Below, piece after piece: positions 55,548 to 64,000 of a DNA stretch of 64,000 bases. Each line of letters starts with the position of its first letter. Positions within the stretch are counted from its first letter, which is position 1. The DNA lies in NCBI GenBank assembly GCA_964618455.1, contig CAZUAQ010000025.1, forward strand, positions 1 through 64,000, read 5' to 3'. This stretch comes from CAZUAQ01 sp964618455 (lineage in GTDB: Bacteria > Planctomycetota > Phycisphaerae > UBA1845 > PWPN01). The translations under genes were made by a program, and so were the position numbers. Below the pieces are notes generated by a model. The model was not told the origin of the DNA, did no database searches, and saw only the letters and a program-made list of their open reading frames with translations.

Positions 55548-56942
55548 TCAGCATCTGTTGCCCACAGCCGCCCGGATGGCGTCGCCGAGAATCTCGAGCG
55601 CCCGGTCCATCTCGTCGTCCGTGATCGTCAATGGTGGACAGAGCACCAGCGTATTCCCGCCACCCAGCTTGTAGCTCAGACCGCGCGAAAGGGATTCGTA
55701 CAGGATGGCATCGGCCAGGTCATCATCGGGTTGCGCGGGATCCCCCGGCATCACGATGTCCACGCCCATGAGCAGCCCCGTGTTACGCACACCCCCGATG
55801 CAGGGTAGTGACTTACGCAGCGCTTCGATCCGATCAACGGTCTTCGCGCCGAGTTCGCGCGCCCGCGCCGGGAGGCTGTCGCGTTGAAGGATGTTCAGCG
55901 TCGCAAGTGCCGCCGCCGCACCCACCGGGGTCTTCTCATGTGTGTAGTGTCCCAACGCCCGGTTCCGGGCGACATCCAGATCGCGCCGGGCCACCACCGC
56001 CGCCAGTGGCCAGACGCCGCCTCCGAGCCCTTTGCCGAGCACGAGGATATCAGGACAGACATCAACGGTCTTTGACGCGAACATATCTCCCGTCCGTCCC
56101 AATCCCGTGGGAATCTCATCGAAGATCAGCAACGCCCCATGCCGATCGCAGGCGGCGCGGACCTTCTTCCAGTAATCGGGATGAGGAATCGTAACGTTGG
56201 AAGCGCGGATCGGCTCGGCGATGACGGCGGCAATATCACGCTCCTGGTCAAGGACATATTCGACGTAGTCGGCGCATCGAAGGCTGCACGTGCCTTCACA
56301 ACCGAACACGCACGCCCTCGCCCCCGACGGGGGCACGTGATGCGTGCCCGCCATGAGCGGCCCGATGTTCGCGCGAAAGAGCGCTTCGCCGCCGACGCTG
56401 GCCGCCTCCATCGTGGCACCATGGAACGCTCCCCACATTGAGACGGTCTTGTAGCGGCCGGTGGCCACCCGCGCGAGTTGAAGCGCGACACCGATCGCCT
56501 CCGCCCCGCCCGGGACGAAGAGCGACTTGCCCAGGTCTCCCGGCGTCAGCTCGGCCAGGCGTTCGGCGAGTTCGATGGCGGGCCGGTTCGTGTAACGCCG
56601 CGGGCTGAAGGGCAACGTCTCGAGTTGCCGCTTGATGGCGTCGATCACTTCCGGATGACGATAGCCGACTTGGTGTACGTAATTACCGTGGAAGTCCATG
56701 ATCCGCCGCCCCTCGGCGTCGATCAGGTAGATGCCCTCGCAGGCGCTGACCGCGTTCAAACAGGGCGTGGAGAGGCACTGGCGAAGAAAGACTGCCTCAT
56801 CGGCCTCCAGCATCTGCCGCGTCTCGGCCTGCAGGAAAGCCTCCTGCCATTGCCCGCGCCGGGAGGTCTGGTTCGTGTCACCTTCCGAACGATCGATCTC
56901 GTCAAGATGAGGGGCCGAGGATGGTTCATTCATGGATGACAC
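55548..56942 (-). CDS. Class III PLP-dependent enzyme, PbfA-like
   Basis: The protein has 464 residues. Class III aminotransferase features: FHGNYVHQVGYRHPEV, GGAEAIGVALQLAR, IFDEIPTGLGRTG and the PLP lysine in LVLGKGLGGG. The family includes PbfA, a PLP lyase that turns (R)-1-hydroxy-2-aminoethylphosphonate into phosphonoacetaldehyde, and ethanolamine-phosphate phospho-lyase; both fit a locus with PhnX. It could instead be an aminoethylphosphonate transaminase of class III. PhnW, the usual one, is class V and not seen. The cysteines in CVFGCEGTCSLRC are notable. It is the last gene of a leftward set. Confidence 0.75.
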   Translation of the reverse strand: MSSMNEPSSAPHLDEIDRSEGDTNQTSRRGQWQEAFLQAETRQMLEADEAVFLRQCLSTPCLNAVSACEGIYLIDAEGRRIMDFHGNYVHQVGYRHPEVIDAIKRQLETLPFSPRRYTNRPAIELAERLAELTPGDLGKSLFVPGGAEAIGVALQLARVATGRYKTVSMWGAFHGATMEAASVGGEALFRANIGPLMAGTHHVPPSGARACVFGCEGTCSLRCADYVEYVLDQERDIAAVIAEPIRASNVTIPHPDYWKKVRAACDRHGALLIFDEIPTGLGRTGDMFASKTVDVCPDILVLGKGLGGGVWPLAAVVARRDLDVARNRALGHYTHEKTPVGAAAALATLNILQRDSLPARARELGAKTVDRIEALRKSLPCIGGVRNTGLLMGVDIVMPGDPAQPDDDLADAILYESLSRGLSYKLGGGNTLVLCPPLTITDDEMDRALEILGDAIRAAVGNRC

Positions 56943-57004
56943 GATAGCCGTTCTCGCTTCTGCAAGTCAAAAGAGGTGAATCCGCCCCGGGAGCCGAGTA
57001 ATAC

Positions 57005-58342
57005 TCACGAGCGGGATTCGGCAGGCACCAGCACACCCTGCGTATCAGGGACCTTCCGAGGCAGCTTCCAGAGCGTAAAGTACAGACAACTGATCAGCAG
57101 AAGACTGAACCCGACTATCGAATTAAAGTAACTGAACCCGATCAAAAAGTTCAGCCGGTTCATCTCCTGGTGAGCGAGATCCTTGTACAACTGGATGGAG
57201 ACCGAGCCGGTGTACCCGAGCGCGTCAGCGATATAGATGGAAAAGACGGCCGTCCCGACGAAACGCGTGGAGGCCTGAAGCCTTTCAAAGAGAACAGCGT
57301 TGAAGGGAACATAGGTGAGATAGGATCCGAGGCCGATGAGGAACATCCACATCGCGCCGTTCTCGATCATCTTCGCCTGGAACATCCAGGTGCTCAGTCC
57401 GGTGATCACCGCTCCGATCATCATGACGATGTAGGCCCCGATCAAGCCCTTGCGATTATCGCGAATGAGATTCAGACAACCCAGGGTGAACATGATGCAG
57501 AACGCGATGGGGACATCCAGCCGGGAGAAGATGCCCGGGTCGGCGATACCGAGTTCCACCAGCACATCGATGGCGTAGTTGTCTCTGAAATCGCGAAAGG
57601 CGGTCTGGAAGAAATAGACGAGAAGCAGCATGAGCAACCCGACGCCGAAATGGCGCAGGAACTTCAGGCGCTGCCGGCCGAACATCGGCTCCCGCTTGGT
57701 ACGGGCTTCCATATCCTTGACGTTCGGTTGCGGCACGTGATCCAGGAACCACACCGCCAGCAAGAGCAGCGGCACAAAGCAGAGGCCCGTCATGGCCGGC
57801 ATCAGCGTCTCACGAATCCCCGCACTCTCCATCAGCCAGCGGCCTACGTCCTTCACCACCGCGCTCGACATGATGAACGAGCAGCTCAACCCCGCCAGCA
57901 GGATGTCCGACGTGCGACGTCCTTCCAGGTAACTCACCACGAGCCCCCAGATCATGCCCAGCGGCAGACCGTTCATGAACAGGGCGAGAAACTTCCAGCG
58001 TGGCGGAAGCACGGCAAAGAGAAACAGGGCCAACTCGGCAATGCCGATGAAACCCAGGATCATGATCGCCCGGCGATTGCGGAGCGCTTCGGAGCAGATC
58101 TTGATGCCGAGGTACTTGGAGATCGTGTAGCCCAGGACCTGGCTGATTACCAGGATCGTCTTGAACTCGAGCCCGCTCCATGCCGCATCTTGAAACTGGT
58201 CATACTCACCGGCAGCGAAGGGCTTTCGAAACGCGTACATGCAGAAGTACGTCGTGAACGCAGCCGCCACGGCATACATCGTCAGCCATGCCTGCGAAGT
58301 GCCTTCCAGCCAGTTCTTGATTCGCGATGAATGAAGGAGCAT
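57005..58342 (-). CDS. MFS-like membrane protein, DUF5690-like
   Basis: The protein has 445 residues with about twelve hydrophobic helices and little soluble sequence. The opening AFTTYFCMYAFRKPFAAGEY and the segment IWGLVVSYLEGRRTSDILLA resemble DUF5690 and more distantly GlpT-type organophosphate transporters. It lies 24 bases after the PI-PLC-like gene and 62 bases before the PbfA-like gene, all leftward. A role in taking up phosphonate or phosphate ester is inferred from this context and is not proven. Confidence 0.75.
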   Translation of the reverse strand: MLLHSSRIKNWLEGTSQAWLTMYAVAAAFTTYFCMYAFRKPFAAGEYDQFQDAAWSGLEFKTILVISQVLGYTISKYLGIKICSEALRNRRAIMILGFIGIAELALFLFAVLPPRWKFLALFMNGLPLGMIWGLVVSYLEGRRTSDILLAGLSCSFIMSSAVVKDVGRWLMESAGIRETLMPAMTGLCFVPLLLLAVWFLDHVPQPNVKDMEARTKREPMFGRQRLKFLRHFGVGLLMLLLVYFFQTAFRDFRDNYAIDVLVELGIADPGIFSRLDVPIAFCIMFTLGCLNLIRDNRKGLIGAYIVMMIGAVITGLSTWMFQAKMIENGAMWMFLIGLGSYLTYVPFNAVLFERLQASTRFVGTAVFSIYIADALGYTGSVSIQLYKDLAHQEMNRLNFLIGFSYFNSIVGFSLLLISCLYFTLWKLPRKVPDTQGVLVPAESRS

Positions 58343-58365
58343 AGATTCGTCCCGTATCTGAATTC

Positions 58366-59526
58366 TCAGGGCGCCTCACGTGCGGTCGGCGGTTCAAGTT
58401 GAACGTCGGCGCGCACGCCTTCCGGAAACGTGACCGGGTTGACGCGTTGATAGACACCCGGCGCGAATCGAACCTGGTAACCGGTATCGAGGCGCTCGTC
58501 GGGCACATAGTAATCCGTCGTGATGATCTGGGCCCCGCTGGCCTGGGCCGCCTCGAATCGGGAGGTGTCGTTTCGGCGTGCTTCGCGGGTGTTTGCATCC
58601 GCTCGGGTACGGACGAGATAACCCTTCTTCACGCGTCGCACGATCTCCGACTGCTGTTCGATCGGGTCGTTCATGATGTAAAAGGCGGCTTCGGGGCTGC
58701 CCTCTTCCGAGGGGACGAACATGACCCGGCCGCGGAGCGCGGAATGAATCCGCACGTAGGCTTCGCGCGTTGCCCCTCCCTCGTCGAGCACAAACAGAAA
58801 TCGCCCGCGGACGTCATCGATCCTCGGCCAGCCGGAGGTCAACACCGCCTCCTCGAGCGACTCGTGATCGCCTCGCACATCGTCCGGTCGAATGACTCGG
58901 GACATCCCCAGGATCTCCAGAATCTCCCGATCCAGCGCGTTCAGCGCCGTCTCGTCGAAAGCTAGCGGCACCGTGGCCCCGGGCAGATCGATCCTGGCGT
59001 CCTTGGTGTTCAATGTCACGAAGACCGGGACATGCGCTGGATGCCTTTCCGACCACGCCCGCATCTCCGCCAGGTAGGCTCGCAACGTAGGATGGTGGCT
59101 TCGGAAGTCGATATCCTGGACATGAAGGACCTTCATGCCCGGCGAATGCATGAGCCCGTGAGGATCGTACGGGGCAGGGCTCAGTTCGAGTTTCTCCACC
59201 ATCATGAAGCCCAGCGGTCGGGCGTAGCGCCCTCCCTCCGGATCATGAAACACATCAAGCTCGAGGTTGCGCAGCCCTAGATCCAATTGTTCCGTGACCG
59301 GCAGGTGGCGGTAGTTCAGGTGGGATGCGTTTCGATCCGCTTGTTCCAGCAACCGCAGTAACGGCGGATCAATCGCCAGCTTGTAGCTGTTATGGCTGCC
59401 GATGACCTGAAGATGATTGAGGCGGAGTTCGGATGCGTCACTGCGTCCTGCATCCGATGCCCAAGCTGCCAAGCTTGGCAAGAGTACGCAGATTAACAAT
59501 GTCATGGCAAAACGGGAGTGTCTCAC
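58366..59526 (-). CDS. Ca2+-dependent PI-PLC-like phosphodiesterase
   Basis: A GTG start at 59526 (ATG alternative at 59505) gives 386 residues with a signal peptide (AMTLLICVLLPSLAAWA). The catalytic core has HLQVIGSHNSYK, LDLGLRNLELDVFHDPEGG and HVQDIDF, matching the calcium-dependent phosphoinositide phospholipase C-like family (His in SHNS, Glu/Asp in ELDVF, second His). The family splits phosphodiesters in lipids; here it could free head groups for the nearby phosphonate or phosphate genes. It is divergent from the metallophosphatase at 59795. Confidence 0.85.
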   Translation of the reverse strand: MRHSRFAMTLLICVLLPSLAAWASDAGRSDASELRLNHLQVIGSHNSYKLAIDPPLLRLLEQADRNASHLNYRHLPVTEQLDLGLRNLELDVFHDPEGGRYARPLGFMMVEKLELSPAPYDPHGLMHSPGMKVLHVQDIDFRSHHPTLRAYLAEMRAWSERHPAHVPVFVTLNTKDARIDLPGATVPLAFDETALNALDREILEILGMSRVIRPDDVRGDHESLEEAVLTSGWPRIDDVRGRFLFVLDEGGATREAYVRIHSALRGRVMFVPSEEGSPEAAFYIMNDPIEQQSEIVRRVKKGYLVRTRADANTREARRNDTSRFEAAQASGAQIITTDYYVPDERLDTGYQVRFAPGVYQRVNPVTFPEGVRADVQLEPPTAREAP

Positions 59527-59667
59527 GTGGATACTCTGATTTTGTGTCTAAGAGAGTGACCGACCCACACAGCCCGAAGCAATGCAAGGCCAACCGCATG
59601 CTGCGGTTCTGCATTCGAGGCATGCACAATGCGAGAACACGCACGTAAGATCAAGATCGAAATCGAG

Positions 59668-59690
59668 GGTTAGCAATAAACTAACACTTC
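59668..59690 (+). promoter_or_regulatory. Candidate phosphate-type regulatory site 2
   Basis: GTTAGCAATAAACTAACACTTCC lies in the 268-base gap between the divergent PI-PLC-like and metallophosphatase genes and resembles 46172-46192. It could be a control site for both directions; the evidence is thin. Confidence 0.3.
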
Positions 59691-59794
59691 CTTAGCGGAA
59701 CCCCTTCGAAAGTGGAATTATGATCATGCAAACTCCGACAGCGCCGTCCTGAAGTTTCCAATCCTTATTCTCGATGATCAATCAGGAGATCACT

Positions 59795-61786
59795 ATGACG
59801 GAATCCAAGACGCGTCCCTTATGCCTCATGATGAGTGCTACCGTCGCACTGGCAGCAGGCTTTAGCTTCCCTCTGCAGGGACGCGCGGCAGATCTGGATT
59901 GGCTTCCACCTATGGAAGACAGTCAAACGGTGGTGATCCGACAGTCCCTGGAGCGTGATGCACTGCTCGACTGCCAGTTCCATCCCCGCTACATGCTGCC
60001 GGGGGAAGCGGCTACGTGGCTCGGCCCGGAGACAGGCGTCATCCCGGTACATCAGTTCTCGTGTGATCACTATCCCCAGTCGTTCATGGGTCACCGTCCG
60101 ACACAACGGGTCTGCAATCTGATACCCCCTGCACAACTGCCGACGGAGGAATTCTCGCTTGAATTCTGGATCAATGACCACGTGAGTCGGCCGATTGCTT
60201 TTCGCCTGGCCGCCCGTTCGCCGGAAGCGCATCTCGAATCCTCCTGGACGTTGAGCTACGACAGCCGGGGTTACAGCTACCGACGCATTCGATTCGAGGC
60301 CAATACGCCTGATGAGGAGCAAGTCTCGATTACCTTTTCCAATACGGAGAAGGACGGCTTCATGGAGTATTGGCGTCACGTGGTGATCGTCAACGATGGC
60401 AAGCAGGTTCGTATGGTGATCAACGGTCAAGTCGTCGGCACAACGGCACTCTCCGAGGATGCCATCGCATATCTCGAAGGCGCGCACCTGGAACTGGCAG
60501 GCTACTTCGCCCATGAGCCTTATATGGAACTGTCCAACATCCTCCGCCATCTTCGGATCTACAACGAGGAAATATCCCAGGAGCGCATCGAAGCGAATTT
60601 CGCCGAGTTCCGCCGGCACGTGGAAGAAGGCCTCGTCTTTCCGGGCGAGCTGCATTTCAACGCCGGGCCGTACATCTCCTTCATCGAGGAAAACGCAGCC
60701 AGTATCGTCTGGGAGACCGATCGGCCGACACGCTCGACGGTGTCTTGGGGAACGCGCTTCCCACTGACCGATTCTGTCGAGCTGGACGAACCGGGCCGCA
60801 TCCAGCGTGTCCGCCTGACAGGCTTGAGCCCGGAGACGCCCTACTTCTACCGGATTGTTTCGCGTGACCAGGAAGATCGAAAAATCGATACGGGAATGCT
60901 CACCTTCCGCACGGCCCCCCGGCCCGGCAACCCGTTCCGCTTTGCCGTGATCGGAGATACCGAGACGCGGCCCCACATCAATCACCGGCTGGGCAGCCTG
61001 ATGTGGGATGAACGGCCGAGTTTCGTCGTTAACCTCGGTGACCTGACCGATGGTGGCAAGGAGCCGGAGAAGTTCCAGTGGAACTACGAGTACTTTGTGG
61101 GCGTCACCCCCCTGGCCAGTCGTATTCCCTTCATCACCGTGCCGGGCAACGGTGAAGGGGATCTCTACTGGTATAACCAGTACCACGCACTTCCTGAAGG
61201 CGGTACGCCCTACCGCTTCCGCTATGGCGACGCCGAGTTCTTCATGATGGACAGTAACCAGCGCAAGAACGAGTTCGCCAAGGGAGGACGGCAGTACACC
61301 TGGCTGCAGGAATCCCTGGCCGACAGCAAGGCGGAATGGAAGTTCGTCGCGTTTCATCACGCTCCGTACACCAGCGAAGCAAACGACTACGGGGACAGTT
61401 GGAAGGGTCAGTCGCAATTGGGGGATTTGAATGTGCGCCAGCTCGTCCCCGTCTTCGAGGAGCACGGTGTGGATGTCGTCATGTTCGGCCACCTCCACCT
61501 CTACGAGCGAACATGGCCGATTCGCGAAGGGCGCGTGCAGCCGGGCGGCGTGGTGTATCTTCTGGCCGGCGGTGGTGGTGGGAATCTCGAGGATTTCGCG
61601 CCCAACCCCGCCTTCTTCACCTCGAAGACGTATCGCGGACATCACTACTGCATGATCGAGATTTTCGGAGACCGCCTGACTCTGAGCATGTACGATCTCG
61701 ATGGAGACCTTCGTGATCAGTCGGCGCTCCATCGTCAGGTCCCCGAGTTGATGACGAAACGAGACGATGCGCCTGCGACACGATAG
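59795..61786 (+). CDS. Secreted LamG/purple-acid-phosphatase-like protein
   Basis: From the ATG at 59795 (AGGAG upstream) it has 663 residues. A signal peptide (MMSATVALAAGFSFPLQGRA) is followed by a LamG-like concanavalin domain (about 60-270), a purple-acid-phosphatase FN3 domain (about 290-380, SIVWETDRPTRSTVSWG) and a metallophosphatase domain with IGDTE, NLGDLTDGG, FHHAPY and MFGHLHLYERT. Where the family has GNHE this protein has PGNGEGD, so the Asn ligand is kept but the usual catalytic His is Gly. Activity may be changed. It precedes phnX by 55 bases and may be co-transcribed with it. Confidence 0.85.
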   Translation: MTESKTRPLCLMMSATVALAAGFSFPLQGRAADLDWLPPMEDSQTVVIRQSLERDALLDCQFHPRYMLPGEAATWLGPETGVIPVHQFSCDHYPQSFMGHRPTQRVCNLIPPAQLPTEEFSLEFWINDHVSRPIAFRLAARSPEAHLESSWTLSYDSRGYSYRRIRFEANTPDEEQVSITFSNTEKDGFMEYWRHVVIVNDGKQVRMVINGQVVGTTALSEDAIAYLEGAHLELAGYFAHEPYMELSNILRHLRIYNEEISQERIEANFAEFRRHVEEGLVFPGELHFNAGPYISFIEENAASIVWETDRPTRSTVSWGTRFPLTDSVELDEPGRIQRVRLTGLSPETPYFYRIVSRDQEDRKIDTGMLTFRTAPRPGNPFRFAVIGDTETRPHINHRLGSLMWDERPSFVVNLGDLTDGGKEPEKFQWNYEYFVGVTPLASRIPFITVPGNGEGDLYWYNQYHALPEGGTPYRFRYGDAEFFMMDSNQRKNEFAKGGRQYTWLQESLADSKAEWKFVAFHHAPYTSEANDYGDSWKGQSQLGDLNVRQLVPVFEEHGVDVVMFGHLHLYERTWPIREGRVQPGGVVYLLAGGGGGNLEDFAPNPAFFTSKTYRGHHYCMIEIFGDRLTLSMYDLDGDLRDQSALHRQVPELMTKRDDAPATR

Positions 61787-61841
61787 TAATGCCGGTGCCG
61801 ATACTCCCTTTCATATAACGAAGCATAAGGATGAGTCATAG

Positions 61842-62675
61842 ATGGATGTCTATCGTTTTCAACGCACGTACGTAGGACCGCTTCAGGCGGTCATCACCGA
61901 TTGGGCAGGCACAATCGTCGACTACGGGAGCTTTGCCCCCGTCGTAGCGATTACGCGGGCGTTTCAATCCTTCGACGTCGAGGTAACCCCCGCGCAGGTC
62001 AGGCTTTTCATGGGATCGCACAAGCGACAGCATGTGCAGAACGTGGGTGAGTTGCACGCCGTGAACGAGCGCTGGCATGCCGCCCATGGCCGCGATTTCA
62101 ACCGGGATGACGGCGACCTTGTGTTCAAGAAGTTTATCGAGATCGATGCCGAGTGCGTGGATGAGCACTCGGGTGTGATTCCCGGTGCGATTGAAGCTTT
62201 CGCGGAGTTCCGAAAACGCGGGCTCCGCATCGGGACGACGTCAGGGTACACGCGGGAAATCATGGACCTCGTCGTCGAGCAGGCGAAAAAGCAGGGCCTT
62301 GAGGCGGATCACGTGATGAGCGCTTCGGATACCTCGGCGGCGCGGCCCGCGCCATGGATGTGTTATCACCTCGCCGAGAAACTGAACTTCTGGCCCATGG
62401 CCGCCGCCGTCAAAATCGGGGATACGCCCATCGACGTCGAGGAAGGACTCAACGCCGGGATGTGGACGATCGCCCTCGCCAGGTCAGGGAACCTGCTGGG
62501 TATGCCGAAGGAGGACGCCGACGCCCTCGGCGCCCAGGAACTCACGCAGAAACTCGCTCCCGTTCATCGCCAACTCGCGGAAGCCGGCGCCCATTACATC
62601 GTCGATAGCATCGCCGACTGTCCCGCCATCCTGGATCATATTGAACTGAGACTCGCGCGGGGTGAACGGCCGTGA
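61842..62675 (+). CDS. phnX: Phosphonoacetaldehyde hydrolase PhnX
   Basis: The protein has 277 residues and AAGGATGAG before the start. HAD-fold features: nucleophile Asp20 in TDWAGTIVDYG, the Schiff-base Lys61 in GSHKRQHV that is special to PhnX, the TSGYT motif and KIGDTPIDVEEG with acidic metal ligands. It splits phosphonoacetaldehyde into acetaldehyde and phosphate. With the PbfA-like enzyme it would form an aminoethylphosphonate-type route beside C-P lyase. It ends 24 bases before the dehydrogenase gene. Confidence 0.94.
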   Translation: MDVYRFQRTYVGPLQAVITDWAGTIVDYGSFAPVVAITRAFQSFDVEVTPAQVRLFMGSHKRQHVQNVGELHAVNERWHAAHGRDFNRDDGDLVFKKFIEIDAECVDEHSGVIPGAIEAFAEFRKRGLRIGTTSGYTREIMDLVVEQAKKQGLEADHVMSASDTSAARPAPWMCYHLAEKLNFWPMAAAVKIGDTPIDVEEGLNAGMWTIALARSGNLLGMPKEDADALGAQELTQKLAPVHRQLAEAGAHYIVDSIADCPAILDHIELRLARGERP

Positions 62676-62699
62676 CCCTTCTGTCCTGGCAAGTGTGAA

Positions 62700-63821
62700 A
62701 TGTCGATGTCTACGCTCCCTTCCACATGCCGCGCGGCGGTATTCGTCGAACCCCATGAACCGTTGGTCATGCAGGATTTCCCGCTGCCGACCGACCTGCC
62801 CGATGGCGCTGCCCTCGTCCGCCTGGATCTCAGCACCATCTGCGGTTCGGATCTTCACACCACGCGTGGCCGACGCATCGAACCGAAACCCAGCATCCTC
62901 GGCCATGAATCGGTCGGTCGTGTCGTCCGAACCGGCGGACCGATTCGGGATGGACGCGGCCGAGAACTGCAGCCGGGCGACCGCGTCACCTGGACGATCA
63001 TGGCGTTCTGCGGCACGTGCTACTTCTGCGAGCGTCGCCTGCCGCAGAAATGCGAGCATCTGAAGAAATACGGGCACAGCCGTTGCGATATCGACCCGGC
63101 CCTGACCGGCGGCTACGCGGAGTACATCGTCCTGCATCCGGGAACGACGCTTTTCCGCGTCCCGGACACGCTGGCGGACGAGATCGTGGCGCCGGCCAAT
63201 TGCGCCCTGGCTACCGTTGTTAACGCCATGCAGACCATCGGCGTCGATCGCGGGGAGCACCTCCTGATTCAGGGGGCGGGCATGTTGGGTATCTATCTCG
63301 TCGCCCTGGCTCATGAAGTGGGGGCACGGGTCCTGATTGCGGATCCGGACGAAAGACGATTAGAGATGGCACGTTCCTTCGGCGCGGACAGTTGTCATCG
63401 CATCGATCCGGAAAACGAAACGGCCTTTCACGAGTGGATCAAGCGCGAGTCTCCGGCACGCGGGCTGGATGTCGCGATCGAAGTGTGCGGCCAGCCGCGG
63501 GCCGCCGAACTCGCCCTGGATCATCTCCGCATCGGCGGCCGCATGATGATCGCCGGGCTCGTCACCCCGGGGAGTTCTTTCCCACTCGATGGCAATGGGG
63601 TGACCCGTCGTTATCTCACGATCAAGGGCATACACAATTACCATCCTGACCACCTCGCATTCGGTCTCGACTTTCTGGAGACCCACGCCGAGCGCTATCC
63701 CTTCGCCGACCTGGTGGGCCAGATCTTCCCTCTCGACGCCATCAACGAAGCCATGGAAATGGCTGACCGCCGGAACCTGATCCGCGTGGGAATCCGTTGC
63801 ATGCCCCGCCCCCAACCATAA
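62700..63821 (+). CDS. Phosphonate-associated zinc alcohol dehydrogenase
   Basis: The protein has 373 residues and MDR-type alcohol dehydrogenase features: ICGSDLHTTRG and GHESVGRVV (catalytic zinc), structural zinc cysteines in CGTCYFCERRLPQKC, and the Rossmann loop IQGAGMLGIYLVALA. It matches the group proposed as phosphonate-catabolism-associated alcohol dehydrogenases found next to phnX-like genes. It may oxidise a hydroxyalkyl phosphonate or deal with acetaldehyde from PhnX; the reaction is not known. It is downstream of phnX in the same direction. Confidence 0.85.
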   Translation: MSMSTLPSTCRAAVFVEPHEPLVMQDFPLPTDLPDGAALVRLDLSTICGSDLHTTRGRRIEPKPSILGHESVGRVVRTGGPIRDGRGRELQPGDRVTWTIMAFCGTCYFCERRLPQKCEHLKKYGHSRCDIDPALTGGYAEYIVLHPGTTLFRVPDTLADEIVAPANCALATVVNAMQTIGVDRGEHLLIQGAGMLGIYLVALAHEVGARVLIADPDERRLEMARSFGADSCHRIDPENETAFHEWIKRESPARGLDVAIEVCGQPRAAELALDHLRIGGRMMIAGLVTPGSSFPLDGNGVTRRYLTIKGIHNYHPDHLAFGLDFLETHAERYPFADLVGQIFPLDAINEAMEMADRRNLIRVGIRCMPRPQP

Positions 63822-63894
63822 TATAACTTTCGATGCCAGCCCCTCCTGGCTTCGAGCAGAGATTGGGGTCTCTTCCGCCCCATGGCCGAGCACT

Positions 63895-64000
63895 CTACAA
63901 CAGTTTCTCGTAGTCCTCGACGCCGGCTCCATCGAGGCAGGCGGTGATGATCTCGCGCCCGTTCTCGGCCAGGTCATTATCCTGGAATTCGCGAAGCTGC
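63895..64000 (-). CDS. Partial gene at right edge, unidentified
   Basis: On the minus strand an open frame runs from the window edge to a TAG at 63895-63897. The visible 35 residues read LREFQDNDLAENGREIITA then CLDGAGVEDYEKLL, with codon use like the neighbours. It is the C-terminus of a gene whose body lies outside; no family can be given from this piece. Its position suggests it belongs to the phosphonate locus. Confidence 0.5.
   Translation of the reverse strand, partial: QLREFQDNDLAENGREIITACLDGAGVEDYEKLL

Noticed and set aside
55548..56942. PhnW (2-aminoethylphosphonate transaminase)
   Set aside because: PhnW is a class V enzyme; this protein shows class III motifs.
59819..61732. 637-residue open frame opposite the metallophosphatase gene
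   Set aside because: The plus-strand protein has a signal peptide, domains and motifs; the antisense reading has none.

Overview
The window looks like a chromosomal segment of a planctomycete, most likely of the Phycisphaerae type. It is fairly GC-rich and carries PEP-CTERM-tailed secreted proteins, several very large secreted proteins ending in paired dockerin-like calcium-binding repeats, and pseudopilins with the FTLIEVLVVVAIIALL leader. It also has the remains of a tRNA-Gly-targeted integrative element. This assignment rests on gene style alone; no rRNA or complete tRNA is present.

Region 1 (about 0.2-17.8 kb) is a metal-handling (probably zinc/copper) and secretion neighbourhood. It holds two paralogous His/Cys-rich small secreted proteins, two proteins resembling the choice-of-anchor M surface domain, a small ribbon-helix-helix protein with a Cys/His tail, a MerC-like membrane protein, a membrane-anchored spermidine-synthase-like protein, a COG0523 GTPase, two uncharacterised Cys-containing or Trp-rich proteins and a two-repeat HGPGCGH protein. 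These are followed by an overlapping operon: DUF58, transglutaminase-like membrane protein, MoxR ATPase, His-rich lipoprotein and metal-efflux permease.

Region 2 (about 18.5-32.9 kb) is a polysaccharide-use locus. It has a heparinase II/III-family lyase, an unusual fusion of a formylglycine-generating-enzyme-like domain to a RIFT-barrel/toroid sugar enzyme, a large secreted TIM-barrel-like/dockerin protein, a LacI regulator, a PEP-CTERM protein and a multi-domain secreted protein. Three CTTAA-N4-TTAAG-like sites lie upstream of genes here and are candidate LacI operators.

Region 3 (about 32.9-41.8 kb) is a scar of mobile-element activity. It contains a degraded copy of part of the spermidine-synthase-like gene from Region 1, a 52-base repeat shared with position 18.0 kb, two identical 44-base tRNA-Gly(CCC) 3' halves and a frameshifted, truncated integrase. 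Between the tRNA halves sit a giant secreted protein and an AraC regulator; a pseudopilin gene follows.

Region 4 (about 41.8-64 kb) is a phosphorus-scavenging supercluster. Two divergent secreted proteins share a roughly 215-residue repeat (SSWRxED, DPDEWDD and WWWAIDN motifs); one is a purple-acid-phosphatase-like enzyme directly ahead of a complete core C-P lyase operon phnGHIJKLM. Next come a leftward set (PI-PLC-like hydrolase, DUF5690-like transporter, class III PLP enzyme resembling PbfA) and a rightward set (second metallophosphatase, PhnX phosphonoacetaldehyde hydrolase, phosphonate-associated alcohol dehydrogenase). Together they could take phosphonates and phosphate esters, possibly from lipids, down to phosphate. 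A partial gene runs off the right edge.
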